DNA of 64,000 nt from Leadbetterella sp. (GTDB taxonomy: Bacteria > Bacteroidota > Bacteroidia > Cytophagales > Spirosomataceae), in assembly GCA_019638185.1 (NCBI GenBank), contig JAHBUH010000006.1, positions 148,563 to 212,562 of the forward strand, given 5' to 3'. The translations under genes were made by a program, and so were the position numbers. Every line of letters begins with the position of its first letter. The stretch's first letter is position 1. The notes under the pieces were generated by a model, which was not told the origin of the DNA, made no database searches, and saw only the letters and a list, made by a program, of their open reading frames with translations. Below are positions 53,573 to 62,240 of the stretch, in pieces.

Positions 53573-54223
53573 TTAATAAGCAACAGTGAAACGCTCTTTG
53601 ATATGTTTAGGCTGCTCAACTTCGTCCACGATAGCAACGGCAACATCTTCTGCTGAAATAATACTTCTGTTATTTTCGTCGAAAACTGGTGTTTCCAAAC
53701 CTGTACGGTAGGTTCCTTTTCTTTCGCCCGAAGTTCCTTGGTGCATTTCGATAGCTGGGCTAAGGAATGTCCAATCCAAATCTTGCTCGTTTTTAATGAC
53801 ATTTAAGTAATCTCTTGCTGCCAAAGCACCTGCTTTCCAATCTGCTGGAAAATCTGGGCTATCCACAAGTTGTACGCCATCAGCTACAAACAAACTTCCT
53901 GCACCACCCATAACGATCAATCTTTTTACACCTGATTTTTTTACACCTTCCTGAATAGCTTCTGAACCTTTCAAAAACTCATTGTAAATATCGGGATTAG
54001 TCCATCCTGCGTTATATGTACTAACAACCACATCGTGTCCTTTTACTGCATCGGCTAGGACATCGGTATCTAGTACATCCACTTTTTTAGCTACTACGTT
54101 TTCATTTTTGGCCACAGCCTCTGGATTTCTCACGATGGCGGTTACTTGATGATTTCTGTTTACCAATTCAGTCAAGATTTTTGTTCCTACGAAGCCTGTT
54201 GCTCCAATTAATGCTACTTTCAT
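53573..54223 (-). CDS. NAD(P)-binding SDR/NmrA-like protein
   Basis: A 216-aa Rossmann protein of the atypical SDR/NmrA class: VALIGATGFVGTKILTEL (GxxGxxG) at the N-terminus, VDVLDTDVLADAVKG and a LDWTFLSPA-type segment. It probably reduces or senses a small quinone/aldehyde; similar genes linked to Rrf2 regulators are redox-responsive. An operator matching one at the Rrf2 gene lies 37-59 bp upstream of its ATG. Base composition is low in GC. Confidence 0.85.
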   Translation of the reverse strand: MKVALIGATGFVGTKILTELVNRNHQVTAIVRNPEAVAKNENVVAKKVDVLDTDVLADAVKGHDVVVSTYNAGWTNPDIYNEFLKGSEAIQEGVKKSGVKRLIVMGGAGSLFVADGVQLVDSPDFPADWKAGALAARDYLNVIKNEQDLDWTFLSPAIEMHQGTSGERKGTYRTGLETPVFDENNRSIISAEDVAVAIVDEVEQPKHIKERFTVAY

Positions 54224-54259
54224 TGTTTTAAAATTTAAATTTTACTATTATTTTATTTT

Positions 54260-54282
54260 ACTGTATGTAATCTTATTACAGT
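54260..54282. promoter_or_regulatory. ACTGTA-N11-TACAGT operator upstream of the SDR gene
   Basis: A 23-bp inverted repeat with the same spacing and arms as the site at 54705-54727. It is 37-59 bp upstream of the SDR start codon and in the 73-bp gap between the Rrf2 gene and the SDR gene. Two copies of the same dyad beside an Rrf2 gene strongly suggest Rrf2 binding sites. Confidence 0.75.
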
Positions 54283-54296
54283 TATAGTGAAAAAAA

Positions 54297-54704
54297 TTAA
54301 AAGAATTTTTTACTAAAATCTTCCAGTGTAATCTGTTTAATTTGTTTAAGAAACTCTTTATCTACGGTCTCAAAAAGATCATTTAAGTGGCTATTAATAT
54401 TTTTACCAACGGGACAATCTGGGTTAGGATTATGCGATTTGCCCAACAGATGCGTTTCACTTATCGCTTTATACAAATCAGATAAATATATTTTTTTTGC
54501 AGACTTCCCGAGGGAATATCCACCACCTTTACCTTCTTTACTGTCGATAAACTCTAATGAGCGTAGATTTTTTATTTCTTTTCGTACCACAGCAGCATTA
54601 ACATTCACACTTCCGGCGATAAATTCCGATGACAGAAGTTGTCCTTCTTTCATACGAAGAAGTGTTAAAATATGTAATACTGTTGCAAATCTAATGTTGT
54701 TCAT
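54297..54704 (-). CDS. Rrf2-family transcription regulator
   Basis: A 135-aa regulator. The Rrf2 winged helix fills the N-terminal half (MNNIRFATVLHILTLL start; SVNVNAAVVRKEIKNLRSLEF recognition helix; GKGGGYSLGK wing); the C-terminal half has the Rrf2 cysteine position only as Cys in NPDCPVGK, so an Fe-S cluster with three cysteines is not present. I chose ATG 54704; upstream start codons would place the operator inside the gene. It probably represses itself and the SDR gene through the paired ACTGTA-N11-TACAGT sites, in response to an effector. Confidence 0.88.
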   Translation of the reverse strand: MNNIRFATVLHILTLLRMKEGQLLSSEFIAGSVNVNAAVVRKEIKNLRSLEFIDSKEGKGGGYSLGKSAKKIYLSDLYKAISETHLLGKSHNPNPDCPVGKNINSHLNDLFETVDKEFLKQIKQITLEDFSKKFF

Positions 54705-54727
54705 ACTGTAACAGTTACTATTACAGT
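54705..54727. promoter_or_regulatory. ACTGTA-N11-TACAGT operator adjoining the Rrf2 start
   Basis: A 23-bp dyad (arms 54705-54710 and 54722-54727) lying directly before the Rrf2 start codon. It matches the site at 54260-54282 in arm sequence, spacing and the shared TATTACAGT half, which supports negative autoregulation. Confidence 0.75.
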
Positions 54728-54804
54728 ACAAAGGTAAAACTTTTTTGAAAGCAACAATAGGGCATTAAAATTTTAACTGATTTTGACATTTCTATTGTTG
54801 CGTA

Positions 54805-55074
<270 letters not shown>

Positions 55075-55089
55075 TGTTTTAAAAATAAA

Positions 55090-55115
55090 AAAGCCCGAGC
55101 GTAAACTCGGGCTTT
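55090..55115 (-). terminator. strong rho-independent terminator upstream of the tyrS fragment
   Basis: Perfect 10-bp stem AAAGCCCGAG/CTCGGGCTTT with a 6-nt loop. On the minus strand it is followed by a T-rich run (55081-55090), so it terminates leftward transcription just before the tyrS-like ATG, either ending the 48-codon frame's transcript or acting as an attenuator for the former tyrS. Confidence 0.85.
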
Positions 55116-55129
55116 CGGTTATGTTTTTC

Positions 55130-55276
55130 TTACATATCAATTAGACAAACCTTTTCCGAGCAAATATTATGTTGTGATAATAAGTGCTGAAAAATGGAAG
55201 ACGTAATATGTTGCTCAAGTGCTTCATTGAGGCTGCGAAATTCATGTATTTTTTTGCTTTTGCAAATGTAAGTCAT
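55130..55276 (-). CDS. 48-aa hypothetical protein
   Basis: ATG-initiated 48-codon frame with a soluble, polar product (MTYICKSKKIHEFRSLNEAL, then NICSEKVCLIDM) that has three cysteines. It ends 15 bp before the terminator at 55090-55115 on the same strand. I do not recognise it; it may be a small independent gene or the tail of a lost one. Composition and clean start/stop are the only support. Confidence 0.4.
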   Translation of the reverse strand: MTYICKSKKIHEFRSLNEALEQHITSSIFQHLLSQHNICSEKVCLIDM

Positions 55277-55351
55277 TCTATTCTATATTATGGCTGTGGT
55301 GTTTGGTCTTTTTATCTGTCGTTGTCTCGGTAGATATCCGTTTAAAATATC

Positions 55352-56047
55352 TTAATACCAAAACCCTTTTGATTTTATTTGATTGCCTATTATGTCTTGA
55401 GATTTTAGATATTTCCGAAGATGCACCACCATTTTTGCATAGCCAACAATGTAGAATATAGTGTTTTCTTTATCGTCCAATTGTTGTATTAGTTGTTCTG
55501 TTTTATGATAGATTTCGTCATAACCCGTCAAACTTTCTATGGGAAGCCCAGTACAATTTTTGGTAAAATCTTTTGCCGTTTGCTGCTCATTGAAGCAGAT
55601 GTGCCCACTGATTTGTGCTTTATCGTTGGCTAATTGTTGTAAAGCACAAAAATGCCCTATAGCGGTTTGATCGCCTAAAAAAACAAGTTGTTTGCCATCA
55701 ATTGGATAATGATTTTCAAAATCAATATGCAGATAATGCAAGGTGTCATTTTCTTTCATCGCTTTTGCCCATTGGCTGCCTTTTCCCTTATGACTTATAT
55801 CTATGTACAGGGTACAAGTGTGTTCATCCTTGTCCCACATTGACGGAGTATAATCTGTATAATGCATAGCTGAAGTACGACATTTGATTGCAGGTGTTTT
55901 GTTCCATTTCGTAAAATCCACATTGGGTAAATGTATATCTACTTCGCAAATTTTGTTACTGTCCCATATCCTTACCTGACTTACTGTAGCCGTTTTCGTA
56001 AGCATTTTTTCAAATACTGATACTCTTTTTTCTTGCTGTCCAACCAT
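55352..56047 (-). CDS. siderophore-interacting protein (FAD/NAD ferric reductase family)
   Basis: A 231-aa protein resembling the siderophore-interacting family (FAD_binding_9 plus SIP domain): VDIHLPNVDFTKWNKTPAIKC region, LYIDISHKGKGSQWAK, FLGDQTAIGHFCAL (NAD-binding loop) and the closing FYIVGYAKMVVHLRKYL. Members reduce ferric siderophores in the cytoplasm with NAD(P)H to free iron. It lies next to an AraC regulator on the same strand; the two may be co-transcribed (79 bp apart). Composition is low in GC, like the rest of this region. Confidence 0.85.
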   Translation of the reverse strand: MVGQQEKRVSVFEKMLTKTATVSQVRIWDSNKICEVDIHLPNVDFTKWNKTPAIKCRTSAMHYTDYTPSMWDKDEHTCTLYIDISHKGKGSQWAKAMKENDTLHYLHIDFENHYPIDGKQLVFLGDQTAIGHFCALQQLANDKAQISGHICFNEQQTAKDFTKNCTGLPIESLTGYDEIYHKTEQLIQQLDDKENTIFYIVGYAKMVVHLRKYLKSQDIIGNQIKSKGFWY

Positions 56048-56126
56048 AATTCTTTCAATTTAATTATGAAGTAAAATTAGAAGTTCCGCAATGTAAAATG
56101 TATATCAGACAACGGACAAAATAGGA

Positions 56127-56981
56127 CTAATCACGGAATCTATTACGAAACATTGTTGGAGTTACACCTACTATTTTCTTGAACAGGCGTATAAAGTAAG
56201 CGTTATCTTCGTAGCCCAAAGCGTATGCTATTTCCTGAATGTTACTGTCCGTGTAATACAACATTCTCTTAGCTTCGGTTATAACGTAACGCTGAATTTG
56301 CGTAGAAACAGAAATACCTGTATTGGCTTTAATGGTATCATTAAGATGGGAAACTGTTATGTGTAGGGCATTGGCGTAATCTGCAGGTTTTTTCCATTGT
56401 TTAAAATGAAGTTGCAGTAGTTGTAGAAAACCCTGTTCTATCTGTTTTGCTCTGTTTCCTTTGCTGTTGTCATGTCTAACATCTATATCATTCACTATCA
56501 TAGCAAGTAATGCGTGCAACAAATAATGAGAAACGTGTAGATGATTGGGCCTATCTTTTTGCTTAGCCTTTATCATTATTTTGATAATTTCTACAATGTC
56601 TTTCAGAAGTTGGGGATTGGCCGAAAAAAATCTTTTCTGCAAAAAATAAGTTTCTAAAACGGGTTTCAGTTCCACAGGCATCAATTCCGTATTAAAACTG
56701 ACCGTATATCCCTCAACTATTTGAGCATCGACAACCTGATGAACCTGTGCAGGACTGATGAGTGCTGCAAAGGGTTCTGATATTTTTACATTGTCAAAAT
56801 CAATGACTGCTTCAACAACACCGCCACAAGATACAAGTAATAAATAATGGTCATCCCGATGTGGTATAGTTGTATCCTGTGGAACATTAAACGTGAAGTT
56901 TTCTTGAGACACAACGTGAACGCCGTCTTTTACCGATTGGGGGAATTGATGTTCGGGAATATGCTTTGTTTTCTTTGCCAC
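56127..56981 (-). CDS. AraC-family transcription regulator
   Basis: A 284-aa regulator: a cupin-like N-terminal sensing domain (about 15-150; HRDDHYLLLVSCGG) and the C-terminal AraC HTH pair (about 185-284; DSNIQEIAYALGYEDNAYFI and RLFKKIVGVTPTMFR). It presumably controls the neighbouring siderophore-interacting gene in response to iron or a small molecule. The next feature on this strand is the attC-like element, 85 bp beyond its start. Confidence 0.88.
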   Translation of the reverse strand: MAKKTKHIPEHQFPQSVKDGVHVVSQENFTFNVPQDTTIPHRDDHYLLLVSCGGVVEAVIDFDNVKISEPFAALISPAQVHQVVDAQIVEGYTVSFNTELMPVELKPVLETYFLQKRFFSANPQLLKDIVEIIKIMIKAKQKDRPNHLHVSHYLLHALLAMIVNDIDVRHDNSKGNRAKQIEQGFLQLLQLHFKQWKKPADYANALHITVSHLNDTIKANTGISVSTQIQRYVITEAKRMLYYTDSNIQEIAYALGYEDNAYFIRLFKKIVGVTPTMFRNRFRD

Positions 56982-57065
56982 GTTTTATTTATATTCTTCT
57001 TTTTGTCGCAAAGTTAGAAATAAATATCCCTTTGAATGGGTCTATGCTGATTTTTGGACATAGCC

Positions 57066-57197
57066 TATAACGGTTCGGGGCTTGGCGTTCGGGCGGGATT
57101 TTCGGCAGAAAATTCCAAGCGAGCGACAAGCCCAAATTTACGAAAAAGTGTCAAACGGGAACGTTCGACCCGCCTGACGCCAAACCCTTGTTAGCTG
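57066..57197. repeat. attC-like palindromic element, about 132 bp
   Basis: The element starts CTATAAC and ends GTTAGCT, matching the AAC...GTT triplets of integron recombination sites; inner arms pair well (TTGGCGTTCGGGCGGG at 57083-57098 against CCCGCCTGACGCCAAA at 57169-57184). A central part of about 70 nt is variable. At 132 bp it is within the known attC range of about 57-141 bp. It lies immediately beyond the stop codon of the DinB gene, the position of attC in a gene cassette. No integrase or second site is visible, so it may instead be a Bacteroidota dispersed repeat. Confidence 0.55.
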
Positions 57198-57229
57198 TTC
57201 GGATATTTGTCGAGCGTTTTTTGTCATTT

Positions 57230-57673
57230 TTATCGTTTGTAAAAAATGTAGTCAGTAACCAATGGTTCAAGTCCGTGATGTTTAAATTCTGTTGCTATTT
57301 GTCCTCTGTGATAAGTTGAATGATTGACAACATGAAACAAGATGTCAGGAATACTGTTGCTAAAAGTTTGTCCTTTGCTGTTTGCGTAGTTAATGGTTTC
57401 GGTTAGGTCAAACTTATCAAGTATTTGCAAAGTCTGTTCGTAGTTTGTTTGGTCAATGTTTTTTAAATCTGAAATTGCGTGAAGTTCCCAAACTCCGAAA
57501 GGTGGTTGTTTCGGGTCAATTCGATAGTTCCAAATTTGATGAGCGTTTAAAACGTGGTTAAACAGCCTTTCTGCTTTTTCAGGTGTTTTGTCTGGGTTGT
57601 CACTAATTACTTCAAACAACTTTTGATTGAAGTGATGTCCGTATTCAAATAGTTCTTTAAAAAACTGTTTCAT
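57230..57673 (-). CDS. DinB-family protein
   Basis: A 147-aa protein of the DinB/YfiT-like four-helix family. Metal-binding histidines are visible in FNHVLNAHQIW and VNHSTYHRGQIATE, the usual His triad of DinB. I take the internal ATG at 57673, since the longer form (to 57745) adds residues with no family support. These proteins are often stress-related thiol transferases or of unknown role. Its 3' end abuts the attC-like element, which is consistent with a mobile gene cassette. Confidence 0.82.
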   Translation of the reverse strand: MKQFFKELFEYGHHFNQKLFEVISDNPDKTPEKAERLFNHVLNAHQIWNYRIDPKQPPFGVWELHAISDLKNIDQTNYEQTLQILDKFDLTETINYANSKGQTFSNSIPDILFHVVNHSTYHRGQIATEFKHHGLEPLVTDYIFYKR

Positions 57674-57913
57674 TTGTCTATGTCTTATGTTCGTTTTGGG
57701 GTCGTCATACCTGATAGCTAACTTCCATATTGACGCATATTTCAAGGAGCCGATTTCAATTATTTAAAATGTATAATTATCTAAATATTAATAGTATATA
57801 CGCGTTTTGTTTCAGCTCTCATTAGCTAATAGAGTTTTATTGGTAGACTCTTTTATAGATAAGGGAAAAAGTGCCAAGACTTTTGACAGACCAGATTTTA
57901 TAAAATTAGAAAT

Positions 57914-58505
57914 TTTTATAGAATAGTAGAACAGGAAGCAGCTATTGTTCGATATATCTATGAAGCATTTTTAAAAAATGTACCACTGTATATCATTAAA
58001 GAGCATGCCAGGTTAATGGGTTTTCCAACTAAAGGTAATTCTGCAATTGAAAAGTTACTAGCCAAACCTGGTTTATGCAGGAATGTTATGGGTGGAGAGT
58101 TACAGAGAATATGCTGGTAGATTATACCCCGGAATACATGAGCCAATAGTGGATATTACAACATGGAACCTGACTCAAGCAAAGCTGAAAAAACCAATTA
58201 AGGGAAAGACAATTATTGTTGATGAAATGCCATTAAGGGGAGTTTTGAAATGCCATTGTGGTTGTTCATTGACTGGGGCTCCATCCCGTAGTAAGTCAGG
58301 GAAGTATTTTTATTATTATAAATGTAATCAGCCGAAGCATAATAATATCAGCGCAGTTAAAGCACATGATCAGCTTCTTGAAGCATGTAAGTTAATGAGT
58401 CTTCCCAAATCTCGTGTTGAGAAAATTCGAATTGATTCCAAAGCTAAAATTGAAGCGGAAATGAAAGTGAACAAGAAAAAGGTATTTTTAGCCATAACCA
58501 TCTGA
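57914..58505 (+). pseudogene. serine-recombinase remnant (recombinase and zinc-ribbon parts)
   Basis: From about 57914 one frame reads RIVEQEAAIVRYIYEAFLKN and LIIKEHARLMGFPTKGNSAI-like sequence, the recombinase domain that follows the resolvase domain; near 58083 the reading moves to a second frame with WNLTQAKLKKPIKGK, then MPLRGVLKCHCGCSLTGAPS and YYYKCNQPKHN, the zinc-ribbon (CHCGC). The N-terminal catalytic serine domain is absent and a frameshift lies at about 58083. It is a remnant of a site-specific recombinase, a sign of past integration of the neighbouring island. Confidence 0.75.
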
Positions 58506-59187
58506 AAATGAAAGAAAAAGGGTAATTGATATATGAAAAAATAGGGGGATTTCGCAATGAAATCCCCCTAAGTGAAGACAGGGGGATTGCAATCGAACAC
58601 CTTATTCCTTTCTTAGCATTCTTAGACAGTATTAAGTAGTTGTAAATAAGTAAGATAAATTTATTATACTTTACAAATCCTTGCAGTTAACCTTTTTACC
58701 TTTGGTAATTTGTTTAACAAATAAGTTTGGTTCTTTGAGTAGGATTAGTAGTTAAATTGGTGCACAGAAGATCAAAGCCCGGGCTTGTTTATGAAGAACG
58801 AAAGCTTCAATCTATCTTCAGTCAATATGAAGTATTATAAATGTCCGCATAATATATTTGAGTTTGATATGGGTTTCCAACTAATAAGGTTGATATAATT
58901 CTTCAAACAACATCGGCCAATTCTCAGAGTATTCTTTTTGACATTAGTTTATTATAATTTTCTCATTAAAAGGATGTTACTATAATAATGCCAAATTGAA
59001 ATAATAATTTCGAAATCCAATGGTCTACCATACATCACTATTTCCTAGTAAGTATTCAAGTGTACTGATTATTTCCTGAAAATTGTGTTTGTTCTTGGTT
59101 AAATGAAGTTCAATAGTGAATATATTTTATTTGTGCACATGTACTGCACAAATAGATATTTATATTGTGAAACCAAATCCTTTATTC
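58506..59187. other. 682-bp region with one hairpin, no gene
   Basis: Low-GC region with no reading frame of note. It contains a perfect hairpin at 58542-58570 (11-bp arms TAGGGGGATTT/AAATCCCCCTA) and, at about 58650, AT-rich sequence leading to the defence genes. No tRNA or attachment site was recognised. The promoter for the downstream pair must lie here but was not located. Confidence 0.5.
58542..58570. terminator. perfect 11-bp-arm hairpin after the recombinase remnant
   Basis: Arms 58542-58552 and 58560-58570 around CGCAATG. It lies 37 bp after the recombinase remnant's stop codon, so it is a likely transcription terminator for that gene; the following bases repeat GGGGGATT, which may be a copy of the arm. 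Confidence 0.6.
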
Positions 59188-62100
59188 ATGAGCAAATTTC
59201 AAGATTTATTGTCAGCCAATCAGTTAGTCCGGCACTCGGGACAAGCCATTTGGAAGTATGGCCTTGGCGATAACGCATTTCAACAGTTAAAAAAAATGCT
59301 AATTGAAACAAGGCGGATAAATGATCTTGATAGCAGGGACTGTTTATTATACTACGCAGAATGGTGGAAGCGATGTTATAATGGCGGCTACCCATCAAAA
59401 AAAGAAGTTTTCGCTTCAATTAGTAATGGACAATATTATAACGAAGATGATTTTTACAAGTCCGCAAAAAAAGGCGCTGCGTTGCTTGGCATAAGATGGA
59501 TCAAGCGTCAAAATACGCAATATTTCAAGACGCTCCTTTTCCAGGGCGGCCTACCAATAAAGCATATCGCAACTAATAAAGGTGCTTATAAAGATTTGTT
59601 GCTGAAAATACTTGAACTTAATCCGACTACAATAGATGACTTTGCATTTAATAGTGAGATAACGAACCTGTTGCCACCATCTGGCCGAAATGATGAAATT
59701 TATGATTGCTGTTTGGCCATTGTTTCGGCGATTATTAATGAAGATCAGGATTACCTATCTATACTGGATAAAAACAATGAGCTACGCGAAATTACTGGTG
59801 AGCTAAGAACGAAAAAGAGAACCTTAACTTTTGAAAAGAAAAAGAGCGGCTTTAAGTCCTATTGGGTATTAGAACCTGAAGAACAACGCATCAGGCTATA
59901 TTTAGGACTTACCGATATGTCTGGCGACAAATTTCGAAGCTTGTTCGGAATTGAAGATGACGAATCGTTGGACTTTGAATACAAATTATTTTACAACGGC
60001 GGATTCCTGTGCAAATTCACGAAGCGCACAGATGAAATGATGCGCGTAAAATGGGTGGGAGATCATGAGCTTATATGGGACAAAGCCGACCAACTGCCGG
60101 ATTTGTACTTGGTTGGATCATCTGGACTTAAACATGAATCACAGCATTTAATTACTTATTTCCCAAGGTTAAATAAGCCGACTTTATGGAGGAAGTATTC
60201 TGAAAAGCAATGGATATTAGAAAAAGGGCTCAATACTTCCGCAAACGAAGGTTTGGCGCTTTACCCTCTTGATATTTTAAATCCTCAAGGAGCGAATAGT
60301 AAGAAGATGGTAGTGAATGGGATAGAGTTTAACTGGTGTTTATTTATAGGCAATTTTACTCTGTCAAAACTATCTGAAAGATGGGATTTAAAAACAGGGC
60401 AGCACAAAATTGATTGGATTATAGACGATCATAAACCTTCTTGGATGATCCGCGCAAATCACACGGTGGTTCGAGGCAAGCCAAAAATCATTGTTTATGA
60501 TGAAAACGAAAATGTATTGTCGAGGTGCGTCCTCAAATGGAAACCTAAAGGTGGTGGGTATTGGCATGACTGGAACATGACCATGACTCCCGGATTGTTG
60601 GAGATCATGATTATCGCTGGGCCAGTTAAGGAATATGATACAATTTTTAACATTGGGCAATTAAATTTAAAAATTACTTCAAATTCATTGCAGGAAGCAA
60701 TTGCAGAAGTCAGCGCCAACACATTTTTGTTTTCAATAAACAACGGGATAAATTGTAACGCCGAAAAAGTTAGCAATAATAAATACAATCTTTCTTTAGT
60801 AAATAACTCTGTAATTCCCTTAGCGATTCAAGGGACGTTGCGTCATGCGACGCAGAGTTCAGGTCTCCGTTTCGAAATGTTACCACCGTTTAGGGGAGTT
60901 GAGATTATTGATAACGACAACTCTATAGTGCCGGAAACAACTACTTTAAGTTTAACGAGATTAAACGGCATGCGCTTAATGTCAAATCAGAATCAATTGC
61001 AGGTCAATATGTGGAATACATCACGTTCCGGTATGGTCGCGTCAGTTAGTTTACAAGAATCGTTTATCCCACTTCGCACTTTTTCAGATAAGATGTTTCA
61101 GCTTTATTCACTATCTGATACAATGGATGGTACGGCGGAGATTAAATTTGAAATTGTTGAAGAACGGCAGTCAGGGACTGTCAAAATCAAAGAATATAGT
61201 ATTAAACGATATGATGTAATATTACAGGCAGCATTCAATGAAAAATTGGAAGTCAATATTACATCAAGCGATCCGACAATAGAACTTCTGGCGGTTCCGC
61301 TGGATTGTAATAACGAAGAGCTATCACTTCGCGCACTCGACTTAGAGGAAGGACACTGGCAGTTTTCCGAATTGGAAAACATTGAAAAATTCGTGGTATT
61401 TGGGGTTTTGGGTCCAATGAAAACCCAACCGATATTTATTAGTCGCAATCCCCGCAATGTTCCGACCAGCGAAGGTGACCGGCAAAAAAGGGTGATAGCG
61501 TTAAAGGAGGAACTGTTAACCAGCAGTTATGATTCGGATGTTTGGCAAAGGCTTCTCAGTTATTACAGAATTTGTTTGAACCACGATTTGCCATACTCAA
61601 CTTTCGACATACTGAGAGCGACAACTTTTTCGTCATTGTTGGCCGCCAAAGTATTTGTATTTCTAACGGTGTACGATAGCAAAGATGAGTTTGCAGTAGT
61701 TGATTGTAGCGACCTGGAAAACGATCTAGGCTTTTCTTTTCATTGGATTTGCGGCGATCACTGGGGGGAAGCTTTAGATTGGATGGGAGCAGGTTTAGGC
61801 ATGTCTCTTATTCACGATCTTGGTGCGTCATTGAAAATATATTTAGAGATGCAGCAGCCATTTGTCGAATTTGCAAAGACAGCGACGTACATTCTACAGG
61901 CTAGCAAGCCTTCGCTAGTAAGTGGATTCCACCTTAACACGCGGATCATGCAACTCAGAACCTCCCTTGGCGAGAAAGTTTTAAAGGAATTACCTCAGAA
62001 ATACCCTCGGGTTCCTGACAATTTTCAGGCCATTATTCCTGTCACTGAGCAGACGGCGAAAGTTGAAATGCTTTTGAGAGCTCCATTAGTTGTTGCGTTA

Positions 62101-62232
62101 TCCATCGCAGGGAAAGATGATGCATTATGGCACGAGGATAATGAGTTTAGAAGAAGAAATATCAGATATGCGCAACAGCTAAATCCGGAATGGTATGCTG
62201 AGGCCCTTAACTATTGTCTAACCAAAATATAA
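59188..62232 (+). CDS. large YjiT-like protein, candidate DruH of a Druantia type III-like system
   Basis: A 1014-aa soluble protein without membrane segments. The sequence resembles the STY4851/ECs_5259 (YjiT-like) family: an N-terminal LVRHSGQAIWKYGLGDNAFQQL, then CLLYYAEWWKRCYNGGYPSK and the central PLDILNPQGANSKKM region. This family lies next to a large DEAH helicase in Druantia type III anti-phage systems (DruH plus DruE), as far as I recall. The mechanism is unknown. I took ATG 59188; the frame extends to a GTG at 59116, but the sequence before 59188 has no family resemblance. The helicase gene begins 8 bp later, so the two are coupled. Confidence 0.65.
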   Translation: MSKFQDLLSANQLVRHSGQAIWKYGLGDNAFQQLKKMLIETRRINDLDSRDCLLYYAEWWKRCYNGGYPSKKEVFASISNGQYYNEDDFYKSAKKGAALLGIRWIKRQNTQYFKTLLFQGGLPIKHIATNKGAYKDLLLKILELNPTTIDDFAFNSEITNLLPPSGRNDEIYDCCLAIVSAIINEDQDYLSILDKNNELREITGELRTKKRTLTFEKKKSGFKSYWVLEPEEQRIRLYLGLTDMSGDKFRSLFGIEDDESLDFEYKLFYNGGFLCKFTKRTDEMMRVKWVGDHELIWDKADQLPDLYLVGSSGLKHESQHLITYFPRLNKPTLWRKYSEKQWILEKGLNTSANEGLALYPLDILNPQGANSKKMVVNGIEFNWCLFIGNFTLSKLSERWDLKTGQHKIDWIIDDHKPSWMIRANHTVVRGKPKIIVYDENENVLSRCVLKWKPKGGGYWHDWNMTMTPGLLEIMIIAGPVKEYDTIFNIGQLNLKITSNSLQEAIAEVSANTFLFSINNGINCNAEKVSNNKYNLSLVNNSVIPLAIQGTLRHATQSSGLRFEMLPPFRGVEIIDNDNSIVPETTTLSLTRLNGMRLMSNQNQLQVNMWNTSRSGMVASVSLQESFIPLRTFSDKMFQLYSLSDTMDGTAEIKFEIVEERQSGTVKIKEYSIKRYDVILQAAFNEKLEVNITSSDPTIELLAVPLDCNNEELSLRALDLEEGHWQFSELENIEKFVVFGVLGPMKTQPIFISRNPRNVPTSEGDRQKRVIALKEELLTSSYDSDVWQRLLSYYRICLNHDLPYSTFDILRATTFSSLLAAKVFVFLTVYDSKDEFAVVDCSDLENDLGFSFHWICGDHWGEALDWMGAGLGMSLIHDLGASLKIYLEMQQPFVEFAKTATYILQASKPSLVSGFHLNTRIMQLRTSLGEKVLKELPQKYPRVPDNFQAIIPVTEQTAKVEMLLRAPLVVALSIAGKDDALWHEDNEFRRRNIRYAQQLNPEWYAEALNYCLTKI

Positions 62233-62240
62233 CCAAACCT

